A DNA stretch of 64,000 nt from Engraulis encrasicolus (taxonomy: Eukaryota > Chordata > Actinopteri > Clupeiformes > Engraulidae). The stretch lies in NCBI RefSeq assembly GCF_034702125.1, contig NC_085870.1, positions 4,050,253 through 4,114,252 on the forward strand, given 5' to 3'. How positions within the stretch are numbered: position 1 is the stretch's first letter; each line of letters begins with the position of its first letter. Shown here one piece after another: positions 36,150 to 48,325 of the stretch. The notes under the pieces were generated by a model. It did not search any database and was not told the origin of the DNA. It saw nothing but the letters and a program-made list of their open reading frames with translations. The position numbers and the translations under genes are program-made.

Positions 36150-39100
36150 AGTCAGCCTGCCATCAGCAGCTAAGGTGCTTAAATAAACTTTTGATGGCAT
36201 TTTTTGTTAAAAGTTGGCAACCATGCCAGAAGTTATCAGCATGGGCTAAGGTTTCAGAATCACCTGGTTGCCAACTCGGAACTTGACCTTTAAGGTCAAA
36301 TATGAAGGTCAAGAGGTCAACCACGGTCAAATAACAGTGTTATTTAGTTAAAAATTGTTACAAAGTTGTTAAAAGTGGGCAACCATGCCAGAAGCCATCA
36401 GCACAGACTAAGGATTCAGAATCAACTTGTTGCCAACACTGAACTTGACCTTTAGGGTCAAATTTGAAGGCCAAAAGGTCAAAAACAGGGTATTTTCTTG
36501 CTAGTCTTTGTTGGGAACTGTATATTCATGGAATTATTTTTCAAAAGTTGGCAACCAAGTTATCAGCATGGGCTAAGGCTTCATAATCACCTGATTGCCA
36601 TCATGGAACTTGACCTTTAGGGTCAAATCTAAAGGTCAAACACGGTCAAATAACAGTACCAATATGTTATTTAATTTAAATATGTTTTAAAAAAGATGTT
36701 AAAAGTGGGCAACCATGCCAGAAGTCATCAGCATGGACTAAGGATTCAGAATCAACTTGTTGCCAACACGGAATTTGAGCTTTAGGGTCAAATTTGAAGG
36801 TTAAAAAGGTCAAACACTATGTATTTTAAGGTTTGACTTTTTGGGGGACTGTGTTCGTGGAAATCTTTTTCAAAAGTTAGTAACCATGCGACTAAGGTTT
36901 CAGAATCACCTGGTTGCCAAGAGGGAATTGACCTTTAAGGTCAAATATGAAGGTCAAAAACAATGTATTTTCTGGTTAGTCTTTTTTGGGGATCTTTATA
37001 TCCATGGAATTATTGTTTTCAAAAGTTGGCAACCATGCTAGAACGTATCCGCATGGACTAAGGTTTCAGAATCACCTGGTTACCATATGGAACTTGACCT
37101 CTAAGATCAAATTTGAAGGTCAAAAGGTCAACCGAGATCAATAAAAAAACAGTTTTTTGGTGATGTGCTTTCATAAAATAGTTGTTTGCATGGTACTGTA
37201 TATTGAGGCCTATAATTTAATGTTTGATTTGGCTTATCATGGTGGGGCTCTGGCCTGTCATCCTTAGACATTCATCATAGCTCATTAGCATAAAATTAAC
37301 TTAAACTTGTATTTTTTAATTTTCATTCTGGTCATCTCAATTACTTTATTCTTCTTTGTGAAGCACATTAAGCTGCTGGTATGAAATGGGATATGCCTTG
37401 GCTCACCAGTGAATTTGCTTCTTTCCATAGAAAAAATAATGACTTCAGTTATTTCTGATGTGTTTCAAATGGTTATAGCAATGAAGGACACTTGCTGATT
37501 TGCTATGTCATATCATCGTTAGGAAATAAGCTACAGTAAGAGTAGAGCAAGTATTGCACACTTCTCTTGATGTTCTCATGACTACTGTAGAATGTTCTGT
37601 TGCAATTTCCCAGGCTTGAGTTTTTGTGTCACCTGTATAAAGCACCAGGCTTATCTTCGGGTATTGATCGACTATTTTCAGAAGACAAAAAGGCAATTGA
37701 TATGTTACCACCAAGTGATGCATATGGATTGCATCTTGCATAAGCAAATCAGCAGGCAAATATATGGCTGCAGTCTGACAAAGTACATATTAACAAAGAC
37801 ACTGAGGAGACAGGTGGTTGGAAAGTTGTAGACTTGATGGCTGTGTGGTAAAGGAAACATCCAGTCCCACATAGTAGCTTAGGACTGATAAGATGTGGTT
37901 GTGGAACCATGCCTGCAGTTGCCTGAGGAATGGACAGCCCTGTAAACCGGCATGTGATTAAAATGTAGAATGTTTAAACGCCGTAGGGATAGAACATGAT
38001 CTGGATGACACAACCTTTTTGTAATAACAGCAACAATAGCGCATTTAAATACATAAATATCCAGTATGTACTGACATCACATTTGAATTTGAATTATTGT
38101 TTTAATTATTGTTGAAGTAAAGAGACAATATGATCAATTACATTCTTGTTATTGACAATTTGCAATAATCACTTTCACTCATACCCTAATAATAAAGACT
38201 ATATAACTTCTAAATATACAGTCCCTTACAGCAGTGGTTCCCAACCTATGGGCCGGGACCCAACTTATGGGTCGCCAAAGATTTACAGAGGGTCGCAGAG
38301 CTCCCTTGATTGTAAGGGGTTTCATTTTAAATATATATTGCCCATATGTTGAATAACTGACAAAGCATTCAACTAATAAATGCATAGAAGCAACAAATTG
38401 TAAGTGATACATAATTTTTTTTTGCCTATATTTGACCAAAGATGAATTGAGGAATAAAATAACTAAAATGAGTTTTGGCAGGAAACAGAGGGCATCTGTG
38501 ACGCTGTCTCGTGCAGGCGCTCGCGTGGTTGGGTCACCAAAGCTTACAATAGTAAAAACATGGGTCCCTTAAGAAAAAGGTTGGGAACCACTGCCCTAAA
38601 GTATTGGAACAGAAAGGCAAATTTCCTTGTTTTTGTTGTTCACTGAAGACTTGGGTTTAAAGGGGCTCTAAGTAGAATTAAAAGGTTAATTAATCACTGT
38701 CCCGAGTCATCTGATACTTACAGTAGGTGAAGTGTGACTCTCGCGACCACTTTCACCGTCCACTGTCAGAAAACCCCAAATGCAACTTTTGACAGCGCTG
38801 TCCGCTTCGGGAGAAACCTCATCAAAACAGTGTTTTATTTTCTTTACAATTATTTGTTCCAATACTTTCACTCACCTAAAGTGATTTAAATCATATGGAA
38901 TATCTCCTCCAGGTACTAATTATTCAATAGATAATGCAAACAACTTGTATTTTATGAAAGCATTTTTTTTTACCCCGGTTGACCTTTTGACCTTCAAATT
39001 TGACCTTAAAGGTCAGGTTCCATGCTGGCAACCATGGACCATGAAACCTTAGTCCATGCTGATAACTTCTAGCATGATTGTCAACTTTTGAAAAAGAATT

Positions 39101-39640
39101 CCATGAATATGAAGCCCCCCTCCAAAAAAGGCAAACCAGATAATGCATTGTTTTTGACATTGAAATTTGTTCAAAAAAGTTCCATGTTGGCAACCAGGTG
39201 ATTCTGAAACCTTAGTCCATGCTGATACCATCTAGTATGGTTGCTTACATTTGAAAAAGAATTCCATGAATATACAGTTCCCAAAATAGACTAACCAGAA
39301 AATACATTGTTTTTGACCTTTTGACCTTTAAATTTGACCCTAAAGGTCAAGTTCCGTGTTGGCAACAAGTTGATTCTGAATCCTTAGTCCATGCTGATGA
39401 CTTCTGGCATGGTTGCCCACTTTTAACATCTTTTTGACAATTTTTAACTAAATAACACTGTTATTTGACCATGGTTGACCTTTTGACCTTCATATTTGAC
39501 CTTAAAGGTCAAGTTCCGTGTTGGCAACCAGGTGATTCTGAAACCTTAGCCCATGCTGATAACTTCTGGCATGGTTGCCAACTTTTAACAGAAAATGCCA
39601 TCAAACATATATTTTTGGGGCTTGGCAGGCTAACTATTAG
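36150..39640. repeat. 3.5-kb inverted-repeat element with tandem-unit arms
   Basis: The left arm (36150-37150) has about six units of 147-173 bp, each opening AAAAGTTGGCAACCATGCC-like. The right arm (38960-39640) has about four such units in complement. The outer ends pair (GATGGCATTTTTTGTTAAAAG / TTTTAACAGAAAATGCCATC). Each unit carries TGACCTTTAAGGTCAAA and often AGGTCAAGAGGTCAA. The central 1.8 kb is non-coding and holds a hAT MITE. This may be a foldback element. Confidence 0.7.
38232..38593. mobile_element. hAT-type MITE (CAGTGGTTCCCAACC)
   Basis: Ends CAGTGGTTCCCAACCTATG and AGGTTGGGAACCACTG, the Charlie-like consensus. Flanks CCTTACAG / CCCTAAAG match at six of eight. It contains GGGTCGCCAAAG and GGGTCGCAGAG. 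Confidence 0.85.
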
Positions 39641-40261
39641 ATAGCTATCAACCACAGATGGTACTTGCATACCAAAAGAAAAGAGATGAAACACTCTGAA
39701 ACACCTTTGGGGGTTTCGACTCAATTGCTTTCACCACCGTGTTTAACCATGTCATAGGCAGGCTAGCAATCATAAGCTGAGGTAAACCATCTCTTGGACT
39801 AATTAGCGAGGTATGGTAAACCATCTCAGACTAATTCCCCAGTGACTGCGCGCTTCTCTTCGCAGGCTGATTGTTTTGAGTCGTCTTCCTATACAGATCT
39901 GTGGTCTTCTCTTTTTTTAAAAGATTTTTTTTTGTCTTTTTCGACTTTACTTGACAGGACAGTGTGAGAGGCGGACAGAAAGCGAACTGGGAGAGAGGTT
40001 TAAAAGGTAAATTACAAGTTCAACTACCGTACCAGCACTTGTTGAATGGACCCCAAAGAACTTCATGATTGGAAGTCATGGGAATGTAGATTTGCATTGC
40101 ATGTTGTCATCGCAAAGAACTTAGCACTCTCTCTCATTGAAGTTATCTTTACAATGCTGCGCTACAAAGGCAAAGTATGTAACTATGCCAAAGATTGAAT
40201 CTGAGAAAAATGCCGGCAAAGCCTTAGTATTAGGTTGGATATTGTGGTTACTTCACATTTG

Positions 40262-40388
40262 AGTAAAGAAAGCGCCCGCACACTGTTCACATTTGCATGG
40301 TTTAATGCAACGTTTCGGTCTACTGACCTTCTTCAAGCAATTCCAAATGGAGGTGTGCAAGAATTCTTCACTTACTATACTTCACATT
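40262..40388. mobile_element. Short retro-element insertion unique to copy A
   Basis: ACTTCACATTTGA occurs on both sides of the insert, and copy B has it once (49590-49602). The insert carries AACGTTTCGGTCTACTGACC. A 13-bp direct duplication suggests SINE-type retrotransposition. Confidence 0.65.
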
Positions 40389-40939
40389 TGACCCAGCAAT
40401 ATCACATTTAGACCATAAGGATTTGTCACAAGATAAAAAAAAGGTGTAATGAAGACTATTTTCAGTCTAAACCCAATTTTGACATAGTATGTAGTTAGTT
40501 ACTGCCCTTTTCCTTTGTATGGCAGAATTGTATAGAGCTTCAGCCTCTTAGACTGTATAAAGGGCACCCAATCTCTTTTTTAGATAAGGAGGTTGAATCT
40601 TATCGATAACCTCTTTCTCCTGCTTCTGGAAAATGATGACAAGGTGATCATACAGTACTTCCCAGCATTAGACCTACTGATTAATCCAAAGGCCATAGTA
40701 TACAGTATTATACTGTAACACACCATAAGGATATCAGACGACCCAGTTTCTGTGTCCAAGTCCTGTTCAAATATTTGTGCACATCTTTAAACGTAAAAGA
40801 AAATAAACACGGCAGCCTCACATGACTACAGTATTTTGTGAGCATGCATGACCCACAGGGTTTAAAGGTCTACGCGTGGCATTTATAATGATCCCGGGGT
40901 GGACAAATAACAGATGACAGGCCTACGGTCTCCTGCAGG

Positions 40940-41137
40940 CAGTGTTGCCAGATTGGACTGTTTCCCGCCCAATTGGGCTGCTTAGGATGACTGTGTGCGG
41001 GTAAAAATGGCATTTAGCAGAAAACCCGGCCAATTTTTGCCATAGAAATCAATAGAATTGGGCGGGATTTTGTGCTTTTAGGCGGGTTTTGAGCATTTTT
41101 TGTGGCTGGAAATCATCAGCCTCATCTGGCAACCCTG
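40940..41137. mobile_element. hAT-type MITE (CAGTGTTGCCAGAT), copy A
   Basis: Perfect CCTGCAGG duplication at 40932-40939 and 41138-41145; 198 bp. Present at the matching site in copy B, so older than the duplication. Confidence 0.9.
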
Positions 41138-42182
41138 CCTGCAGGTCTGTGGTGGACAGACAGATAGACAGGCAGTCAGTGTGCTCTTTGTGACAGTCGA
41201 GCCGGCGGCCTATATGGGTTAAACACCACAGCACAGGTGAGAGACCTTTGCTCCCTCACACAAACACACGGTTGGTTCACTGACTGCACAGTACACACAC
41301 ACCACAATAACCTTCAAAGACAAATTCAAACATCAACTAAACTGTTTGCTTTGAGCCCAGCTACCTACTTGGAAGAAGGAGGTTAGTGTCAGTTCAGTTG
41401 CATGCTTTGTTTACCATGGTGACATCACAAGACACCAGAGCAAGGTAGCTCTGGATACTTTCAAAATGGAACAAAACTGGTTGTTGTTGTCACCCTTTGG
41501 CAGTAACCGAAGGTCTGAAATGACCTTCAAAGAGTTTACACAGCAGCTTGAACTGCTCTTTTTAAACCCATGAACTTGGATACCTGAGAGCATGAATAAT
41601 GTTGTGCATTTTCCTGTATTTTCATCCAAGCCACATGTCGCACTTCGGTCTCCATGAGAGCTTAAGAGTACATTAAGACAAATATCCTTTAAGCTTTTTT
41701 TTTCTTTCTAAAGCGGTGACAGGCTGTGTAAAAAAAAAAGTCACTTCCTGTTTTTAAATCATTACTAATCAGCTTTAAAGCACTTCATAGCTCCAAGGCC
41801 TGAGGCCTCCCGATCAAGCTACCCTTGAGCACAGAGCCGTATATTATTATTATCATCTTAATATACGGCTCTGCTTGAGCAGACTCTTTGGTGACCCCTG
41901 GTGGTTAGACAGTTACACAACATGAAACAAACACTCCCATCAGTACTCCTCCTCTTCTCTTGTCCCCTCCGTCAACACCAGCCCCTCCTCTCTCTCTCTC
42001 TCTCTCCTCCTCCTCCACCTCCCTGAGGGCCAGCTATCCTGCCATCGGCCCAGCGCTACGAAAGGAGACACCCCTGTTACCAGGGCAACCGGCCTCGCTA
42101 AAGAGCCGCTGTATGTCATGAGCCAAGCGAGTGACCTGCATGTATCAGCTGGCCCAGCACTGTTACCCGACACACACAGACG

Positions 42183-42185
42183 CAC

Positions 42186-42235
<50 letters not shown>

Positions 42236-42236
42236 G
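42183..42236. repeat. (CA)n/(CG)-containing microsatellite
   Basis: CACGCACG then CA units. The matching tract in copy B (54704-54803) is longer. Confidence 0.92.
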
Positions 42237-42505
42237 CAATGTAACAGATGACGGGTGACAATGTGTTTATCTATTCTACAGATAACATTTCTGAATTAGG
42301 AGGAGAGAAAAAAAGTTTCTTTTGTAAACAGCCTGGGGTTCATACAATACTGTACTTTATTTTTTCAGGTACAGTACAGTATGTTGTGGTGTCATGTCAT
42401 GGTCTATGATGTAACTACAGTGATAAGGTTGATAATTGCTACTTCCTTTAAGTCAGACATACAATCTTTAAGGTGTGCCCAACATGTCCACTCATCATTA
42501 TTTAT

Positions 42506-42844
42506 TAGAGGTGCACCGAAAATTCGGCCGCAGAAAATATTCGTCCGAAAACGCAAAAAACAGACAGTTTCGGTTTTCGTCAGAAAGCCAATTGAGTGGC
42601 CGAATCGGAGGCCGAATAGAAGATGAATTGAAAATGGGCATTAGACTTCAAATACATTTATTTTCTTTCAAAAACACGTCTAAACATTTATTGTAGGCCG
42701 TAGATTTAATCAATATTTAAAAATTGTGAAAAACCTAACTTTTGATAACTTTTAACTGAATTGTAATATTCGGTTTCGGTATTCGGCCAAGTGATTAATT
42801 ATTATTTCGTTTCAGCCACAAATTTTCATTTCGGTGCACCTCTA
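42506..42844. mobile_element. hAT-type MITE (TAGAGGTGCACCGAAA), only in copy A
   Basis: Ends TAGAGGTGCACCGAAAATTCG and TCGGTGCACCTCTA. Copy B reads straight through (CATTCTTTATTTATTTATC), giving the empty site. A truncated relative sits at 62670-62853. Confidence 0.82.
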
Positions 42845-42845
42845 C

Positions 42846-43020
42846 TTTTTATTTATTTATCTAAGGGCTTTTTTGCCTTCACTCTTGACAGGACTGTGGA
42901 GGAGAGACAGGAAATGAGTGGGGAGACTAGAGAAATGGGGAAGGATCGGCAAATGATCCGGGCCGGAACCGAACCCGGGTTGCCGGCGCAGTAACCCAGT
43001 GCTGCGTCGTTAGGCTGGGC
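42846..43020 (-). repeat. tRNA-derived SINE, copy A
   Basis: Read on minus, it carries a GGTTCGGTTCCGG B box, then CTCATTTCCTGTC and a CTGTCAAGAGTGAAGGCAAAA tail. It occurs at the same site in copy B (55815-55990), so it predates the duplication. Related to 21238-21420. Confidence 0.65.
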
Positions 43021-43679
43021 CTACTGCAGGGCCCAAAATGTCCACTCATGGACTACGGATTTGTTCTGTGCATTTTACACTATGTACTAAAGAAGTGAAC
43101 ATGTATGATACAGCCTCAGACTATGATGAACTCCTTGGCCGAAACATGTTGGCGTTTTTAACTTTTCTACAATGATTTAGCCATTTAATAAAGCTATTTT
43201 AACTTTTTTTGGGAAGAGTGCCTTGGATACTTCGTTTCTTTTACAGCCTCAGACTATATTTGTAACTTCATGAAAGAAAGTAGCAGTTTATATTTGACCT
43301 GTATCTGTCTGCCTTGGAAAACGTTTCGCCCCTTTTAGGTGGCACAGGTCTGATAATAGAAGAGAATCTCTTTGCTGTGAGCCCAACCCTTTAATTTTTG
43401 AAATAAAAAAACCTAATGACAATATTTTATTTTTGCAAACAAACTCTGCGAAAGCATGACGTCACTTGAGGTATTTTGGGGAGAACTGCCCCAACTAACA
43501 AGAAAACAATTCCAATCTTTCAGAGAAAGCAGCAAAGATGTACACAAGCGAGAGAACATCTTTATTCGAGTTAAAATCGACACCCCATAGGTGGACAGCA
43601 TCTGTGACAACATAGACGCCTCCCATAATGCATTGCGAGGGGGAGGAATACGGATTTCTTTTGCACCTAACAAAACAGG

Positions 43680-44039
43680 ACATGTGATGCTGAGAGAGAG
43701 AAATAGAGAGAGAGAGAGAAAGAGAGAGATTCAGAAGCTAAACAGAACTCTTATAAATATGGCATCCTTATAACAAATGTGCAAGATAGAGAGAATGAGA
43801 GAGAGATAGAGAGATAGAGAGAGAGAGAGATGTATAAATACAGAGTGCCCTTTTCCAAACACGGAGAAGGACAGTGCAAAAACATACACACATAATACAG
43901 TTCCTGTGAGAGATCCTCCACCCTCTCAGTGCTTAGAGGGGCGCACTATGCTTACAAGGGTGTCCACACATGTCAGGCGATTCATGGGGTGATACATTTA
44001 ATTGTTAAGAGAGAGAGACAGAAAGAGTGAGAGAGAGAG

Positions 44040-44115
<76 letters not shown>
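43680..44115. repeat. (GA)n-rich block, copy A
   Basis: GA tracts at 43690-43730, 43795-43830 and 44010-44111. The last is ~100 bases and reads as poly-Ser/Leu on minus, an artefact. Confidence 0.93.
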
Positions 44116-44119
<4 letters not shown>

Positions 44120-44433
44120 GACAGACAGACACACAGACAGGAAGAGACAAAGACTGAAAAGAGAGGTGTTATGTAATGCATTGTATGTTTGCGTTTGTGT
44201 GTGTGAGTGTGTGTAATGTGTGTCTTGTTGTCTGATGGCCATCTTCTGTACAGTATCCCCAAGAGACTGAGAGGGAGAGAAACTGAGAATAGACGCTGTG
44301 GGAATTGTGTTGGGGAAGTATGGGGGGGGTAGAGGAGGCTGACGGGAGGGTGGTGGGGGTGGGTGGCAGGGGTGGCGCCTATGGGCAGGGTAGCCTCGAT
44401 GCCGTGGGGTGGGGTGGGGTGGGATGTCGGCGC

Positions 44434-44568
44434 TCAGAGGCCGGCATCGTTGTAAGTGGGCGTGGAGACCTTCAGGATGCTCTGAGCGTTTTCCTCCATG
44501 AAGGGGCGCCATTTCACCTCTCCCGTCAGCAGCAGGTCCTCTCCGTCCAGCGCATCGATGAACTGCAT
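44434..44568 (-). CDS. 3'-terminal coding exon, copy A (gene not recognised)
   Basis: On minus, a pyrimidine tract rich in TTC ends TCCACCAG and opens an exon reading MQFIDALDGEDLLLTGEVKW, then RPFMEENAQSILKV, ending STPTYNDAGL and TGA (44 codons plus stop). The strong acceptor, the balanced composition and exact protein conservation in copy B argue that it is real. Upstream exons should lie to the right of this exon on the plus strand. I find none before the gap at 48903, so they are probably beyond the window. I cannot name the family. ATG is probably an internal codon at the acceptor rather than a start. Confidence 0.6.
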   Translation of the reverse strand: MQFIDALDGEDLLLTGEVKWRPFMEENAQSILKVSTPTYNDAGL

Positions 44569-45238
44569 CTGGTGGAGGAAGGACAGGAAGGAGAAGAAGA
44601 AGAAGAAGAAGAAGAAACGGGCCGTTTGAACAGTCAGCACGGACAGAAAACAGACATCAGAAGACAGAAAACTTCATCAATGCTTGTCTTTCCATTCAAC
44701 ACATTTACAGTTGTGGAGCCACTTAGTTTTAGCAAGATTTTGCCAAACATACCATGCGTACGTACATTTAAATGGATTACACTGCACTCAAAGGTGCCAG
44801 ACATAAACAAAACAAAAAACACACAAAGAAAAGTGTCTGCCCACTTAAATCCTTTTTTTTGTTGTTGCTTCGGTCAAAGACCCTAAACCAAAAAGGATTT
44901 AAGTGTGAATTTTTGTTTCAGTTTAGTCAATCCAACTATGCAAGCTGGACTTAACGAGGAGCTGCTATGATGCAGTTGAGAACACATGGCATAACAAAAT
45001 CAGTAGCACTTACTGTACACAAAAGAAGGCTTACACAGTATAAGGTCCACACATACCACTACTCAGCAACACAATGTTTATCTTAACCCTCCCCTTACTC
45101 AGTATTAATCTGCTATTTCTGCCAATTAAGTTGTTTTCTAATCGTGTTTGCATGTTCGTTGAACTAATAAGAGTTTACTCCTTTTCCGACTTTCGCATAA
45201 CAACTCGAAAGTTCAAGCTGCCCTCTCTGTGACCTGTC

Positions 45239-45681
45239 CAGGGTTCCCACTCTAATTCAGATATAAAATTCCATGATTTTCCATGACTCTCTAGACCCAA
45301 AAAGCAGAATTTCCATGACCACTTCTGTAAAAAAATGACGTAATTTGTTTTTGAAAAAGTGTGAAAACGGAAGATTATCTTCACCCCTAGAGCCGACGCC
45401 AAGCCACCGCCAGACTTCAGTGGGCTCATTGCATTCTAGAATGTTGCACATAACAGCGTGAAACCAAACAGTCTCTGGCGAAGCGTTTTAGGATAACCAA
45501 TAAGAAACAATGTTATACACCAAACAAAAAAGTTTCTGCTTTTACACAACTATTTAAAAAATTCCATGATATTCCATGACTGAGCATGCAAAATGCTAAA
45601 ATTCCATGACTTTCCATGACTGGAAAAACTTGTATAAAATTCCATGATATTCCAGAAATTCCATGACCCGTGGGAACCCTG
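45239..45681. mobile_element. hAT-like element (AGGGTTCCCAC), only in copy A
   Basis: Ends AGGGTTCCCACTCTAATTC and CATGACCCGTGGGAACCCTG. CCTGTC flanks both sides. Copy B has the uninterrupted GTGACCTGTCTGGGTC. The interior repeats AAATTCCATGA. Confidence 0.75.
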
Positions 45682-45914
45682 CCTGTCTGGGTCTAACAGG
45701 CAATTTTGGTCAAGTACACGAAAGCTGCATTGGAGTACATATCGGAACAGTTCACTTAATACTTAAGAATATAAAGCTGGTTTTATTTTACTTCTCTGAA
45801 CACATACAGTACAGTTTGTTCTAATGGGTCTGAATCGACAGGCCAGCTAACTTACTTAACTCATTTCCCAAACATATTTCACACACCATGTTCAACGCAA
45901 GAAATATATCCAAA

Positions 45915-46327
45915 TAGAGCTCGAAAGTCCCGCCCCTTAGTTCCGCGTTTCACGGGACCTAAGCTGACCATCTAACAACATGGTAGAGAGTAAATATCTT
46001 CTGATCTCAGTCATAATATGCGCTGGGCTACAAATATGCTGTTTAAGAGGCTAGATAAAGATTATTCATGCAGAAGTATCAATGTTTTGTTCCGAGGCCG
46101 TCGGCATGAAAAATGTGAAGAAACACAACTTTCTAAAAAGTTTGGGGGTTCGTACGAAAAATTAAGCAAAAATATCAGAAACAACATATATGGAGCTCGT
46201 GGCACAACTCGAAGGGGATCGAAATATCATTTTAATACCGCCATTGGATTACATGCTACGATTTTCGGCTAAAAACGCCGTTGAGGTCCCATGAAATCGG
46301 GGGAAGTGACGTCACTTTCGAGCTCTA
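45915..46327. mobile_element. TA-target MITE (TAGAGCTCGAAAGT), only in copy A
   Basis: Ends TAGAGCTCGAAAGT and ACTTTCGAGCTCTA. A full TGACGTCA palindrome lies next to the right end. Copy B has a different, larger insertion at the same place. Confidence 0.75.
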
Positions 46328-46493
46328 CTAAGTTGGGGTTGGGGTAAGTTAAATTGGGGTTAAATAACACACTTAAACTGATTTCTTAAACACCTGGCAA
46401 TTAGCCGTTAAAACGCCCAATAACCTCGACATATACCATGTGAAGATTTCTAGTTGCGGCAAGTAAATCCACAGGGGGCAGCTACGCAAGGAG

Positions 46494-46719
46494 TTGAGGG
46501 GGCACCATTCTAATTCCAACAGTAACGAGTTGAGGGGGGGGGCACCATTCTAATTCCAACAGTAACGAGTTGAGGGGGCACCATTCTAATTCCAACAGTA
46601 ACGAGTTGGGGGGGGGGGCACCATTCTAATTCCAACAGTAACGAGTTGGGGGGGCACCATTCTAACTCCAACAGTAACGAGTTGGGGGGGGGCACCATTC
46701 TAATTCCAACAGTAACGAG

Positions 46720-46790
<71 letters not shown>

Positions 46791-46845
46791 ACCATTCTAA
46801 CTCCAACAGTAACGAGTTGGGGGGGCACCATTCTAACTCCAGGTG
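46494..46845. repeat. G-run minisatellite with 67-G tract, copy A
   Basis: Units of CACCATTCTAATTCCAACAGTAACGAGTTG are separated by G runs of 6-10, and one run of 67 G at 46722-46788. Copy B holds the same array at 60786-61039 with runs no longer than about a dozen. Confidence 0.95.
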
Positions 46846-47038
46846 AGGGGCCGTACAGCAGGCCAGGCCAGACCGGGTCATTTGGCATACAGGGCATTTC
46901 CTGGGAGGCCAACGGTCCTCAAGGGCTGATGCTGTTTGTTGTTCTTAGAGGGGGGTGGGGGTGGGGGGGGCAGTGCAAAAATGCCCGTGCCTTTTTCTTT
47001 AGTCCTAGAGTCCAGCCCCTGCCATAGGGTGCCTCACG

Positions 47039-47280
47039 CAGGGCTGGACTGGGGGAGAAATAGGGCCCGGGCACTTTCGGCTTAAAGGGCCCCCGCAGAA
47101 CTGACTCACCGGTGGGCCCCGCGCGCTTGTGGACCCCTATTTTCAGAAACGTAATTAAAAAAAAAAAAAAAAGTAATATATTACTGAAAATAGGGGCCCA
47201 CGAGGGTGCAGGGCCCACGAGGGTGCAGGGCCCACCGGGACGGGAAATGCCCGCTATGCCAGATGGCCAGTCCAGCCCTG
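47039..47280. mobile_element. hAT-type MITE (CAGGGCTGGACTGG), copy A
   Basis: Perfect GCCTCACG duplication at 47031-47038 and 47281-47288. Shared with copy B at 61223-61456, so it predates the duplication. Confidence 0.9.
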
Positions 47281-47734
47281 GCCTCACGTCACGAACGCTC
47301 ACTCCAACCTGCAAACCAGCCCCTCCCTCCCTCCTGTTTTACGTGCTGCACCTGCCGCCAGAAGAACACACAAGAGCCCTCCACAACCAGCTGAAAACAA
47401 CAACAACCACCCGCCTGCTTCTTTTCATTTATTTCCTGTATGAATACAGTTGAGTTCAGCACCTTTCCACTCCACTACACTCACTCCACCACTACAGTCT
47501 GTAGCGGGCAAGCAGAACAGAGCAGAGCCCAGCCCAAGCCCAGCAGCCTGAGGGGGAAAAAGCCTGTTTTATTTTTTCTTCCCTTTGCTTGTGCTGCTTG
47601 TTGTTTGTGTCATGGTCCCCAGAGGGAGACTGCAACCCCCCTCTAGCCTCCCCTCCCCCCTCCCCCAGGTGTCGTAAACTCTGGCCACTCGCTTGTAATG
47701 GATGGCGTAATGGACGAATGGTGAAGCCACACGA

Positions 47735-47764
47735 TGGGGTGTGTGTGTGTGTTTGTGTGTGTTT

Positions 47765-47801
<37 letters not shown>

Positions 47802-47955
47802 GGGCTTACGGTTACGTAGGTGTGTGTCAGTGTGTGTGTGTGTGTTAGTTTATGCACAGCTGGTTGCTGCTTCTCCCTCCCCCCACCCCTCTGTCCCCAA
47901 AACCCCATCACACACACACACGCGCTCACGCACGCACGCACACGCGCACGCACGC
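47735..47955. repeat. (TG)n and (CA)n tracts, copy A
   Basis: Several TG tracts between 47738 and 47850, and CACGCACG-type repeats at 47910-47962. No real gene. Confidence 0.9.
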
Positions 47956-48049
47956 ACGCACACGGCCTGAGCTCAGCTCAAGCTTCGTGCGGGCCGGGCC
48001 GGTCAAACATGGCAGCAGTGATGGAGGCCGAGCGTAATGAGAGAGGACA

Positions 48050-48300
48050 CCACAGCTGCCCCATGACGCACGGGGACAACACCACGGGGCCCCCTCCACC
48101 CACCCGGGCCCCCCAGCACCACAGGGCAACCGGGCCCCCCTTCAGCACCACAGCTGCCCCATGACGCCTTCCCGGGTAAACACCCCAGCATCCCCGGGCC
48201 ACCTCCACCCACCACCCTCCCCAGGCCCCCCAGTACCACGGGGGCCCCCCAGTACCACGGGGCCCCCTCCACCCACCGCCCACTCGCTGTAAACCCTCTC
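48050..48300. repeat. CCCCATGACGCAC / GGGCCCCC repeat block, copy A
   Basis: Imperfect tandem units of CCCAGCACCACAGCTGCCCCATGACGCAC with GGGCCCCC linkers. Copy B has a longer version at 62170-62665. High GC keeps several frames open without gene support. Confidence 0.7.
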
Positions 48301-48325
48301 TCTCTTTCTCTCCCTCCCTCCCTAC

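Noticed and set aside
43982..44512. 176-codon minus-strand frame ending in poly-Ser/Leu
   Set aside because: Most of it is a (GA)n microsatellite and its flanks; the copy B counterpart is differently interrupted.
46510..46881. Proline-rich frame resembling a low-complexity protein
   Set aside because: Product of the 67-G run and the surrounding minisatellite.
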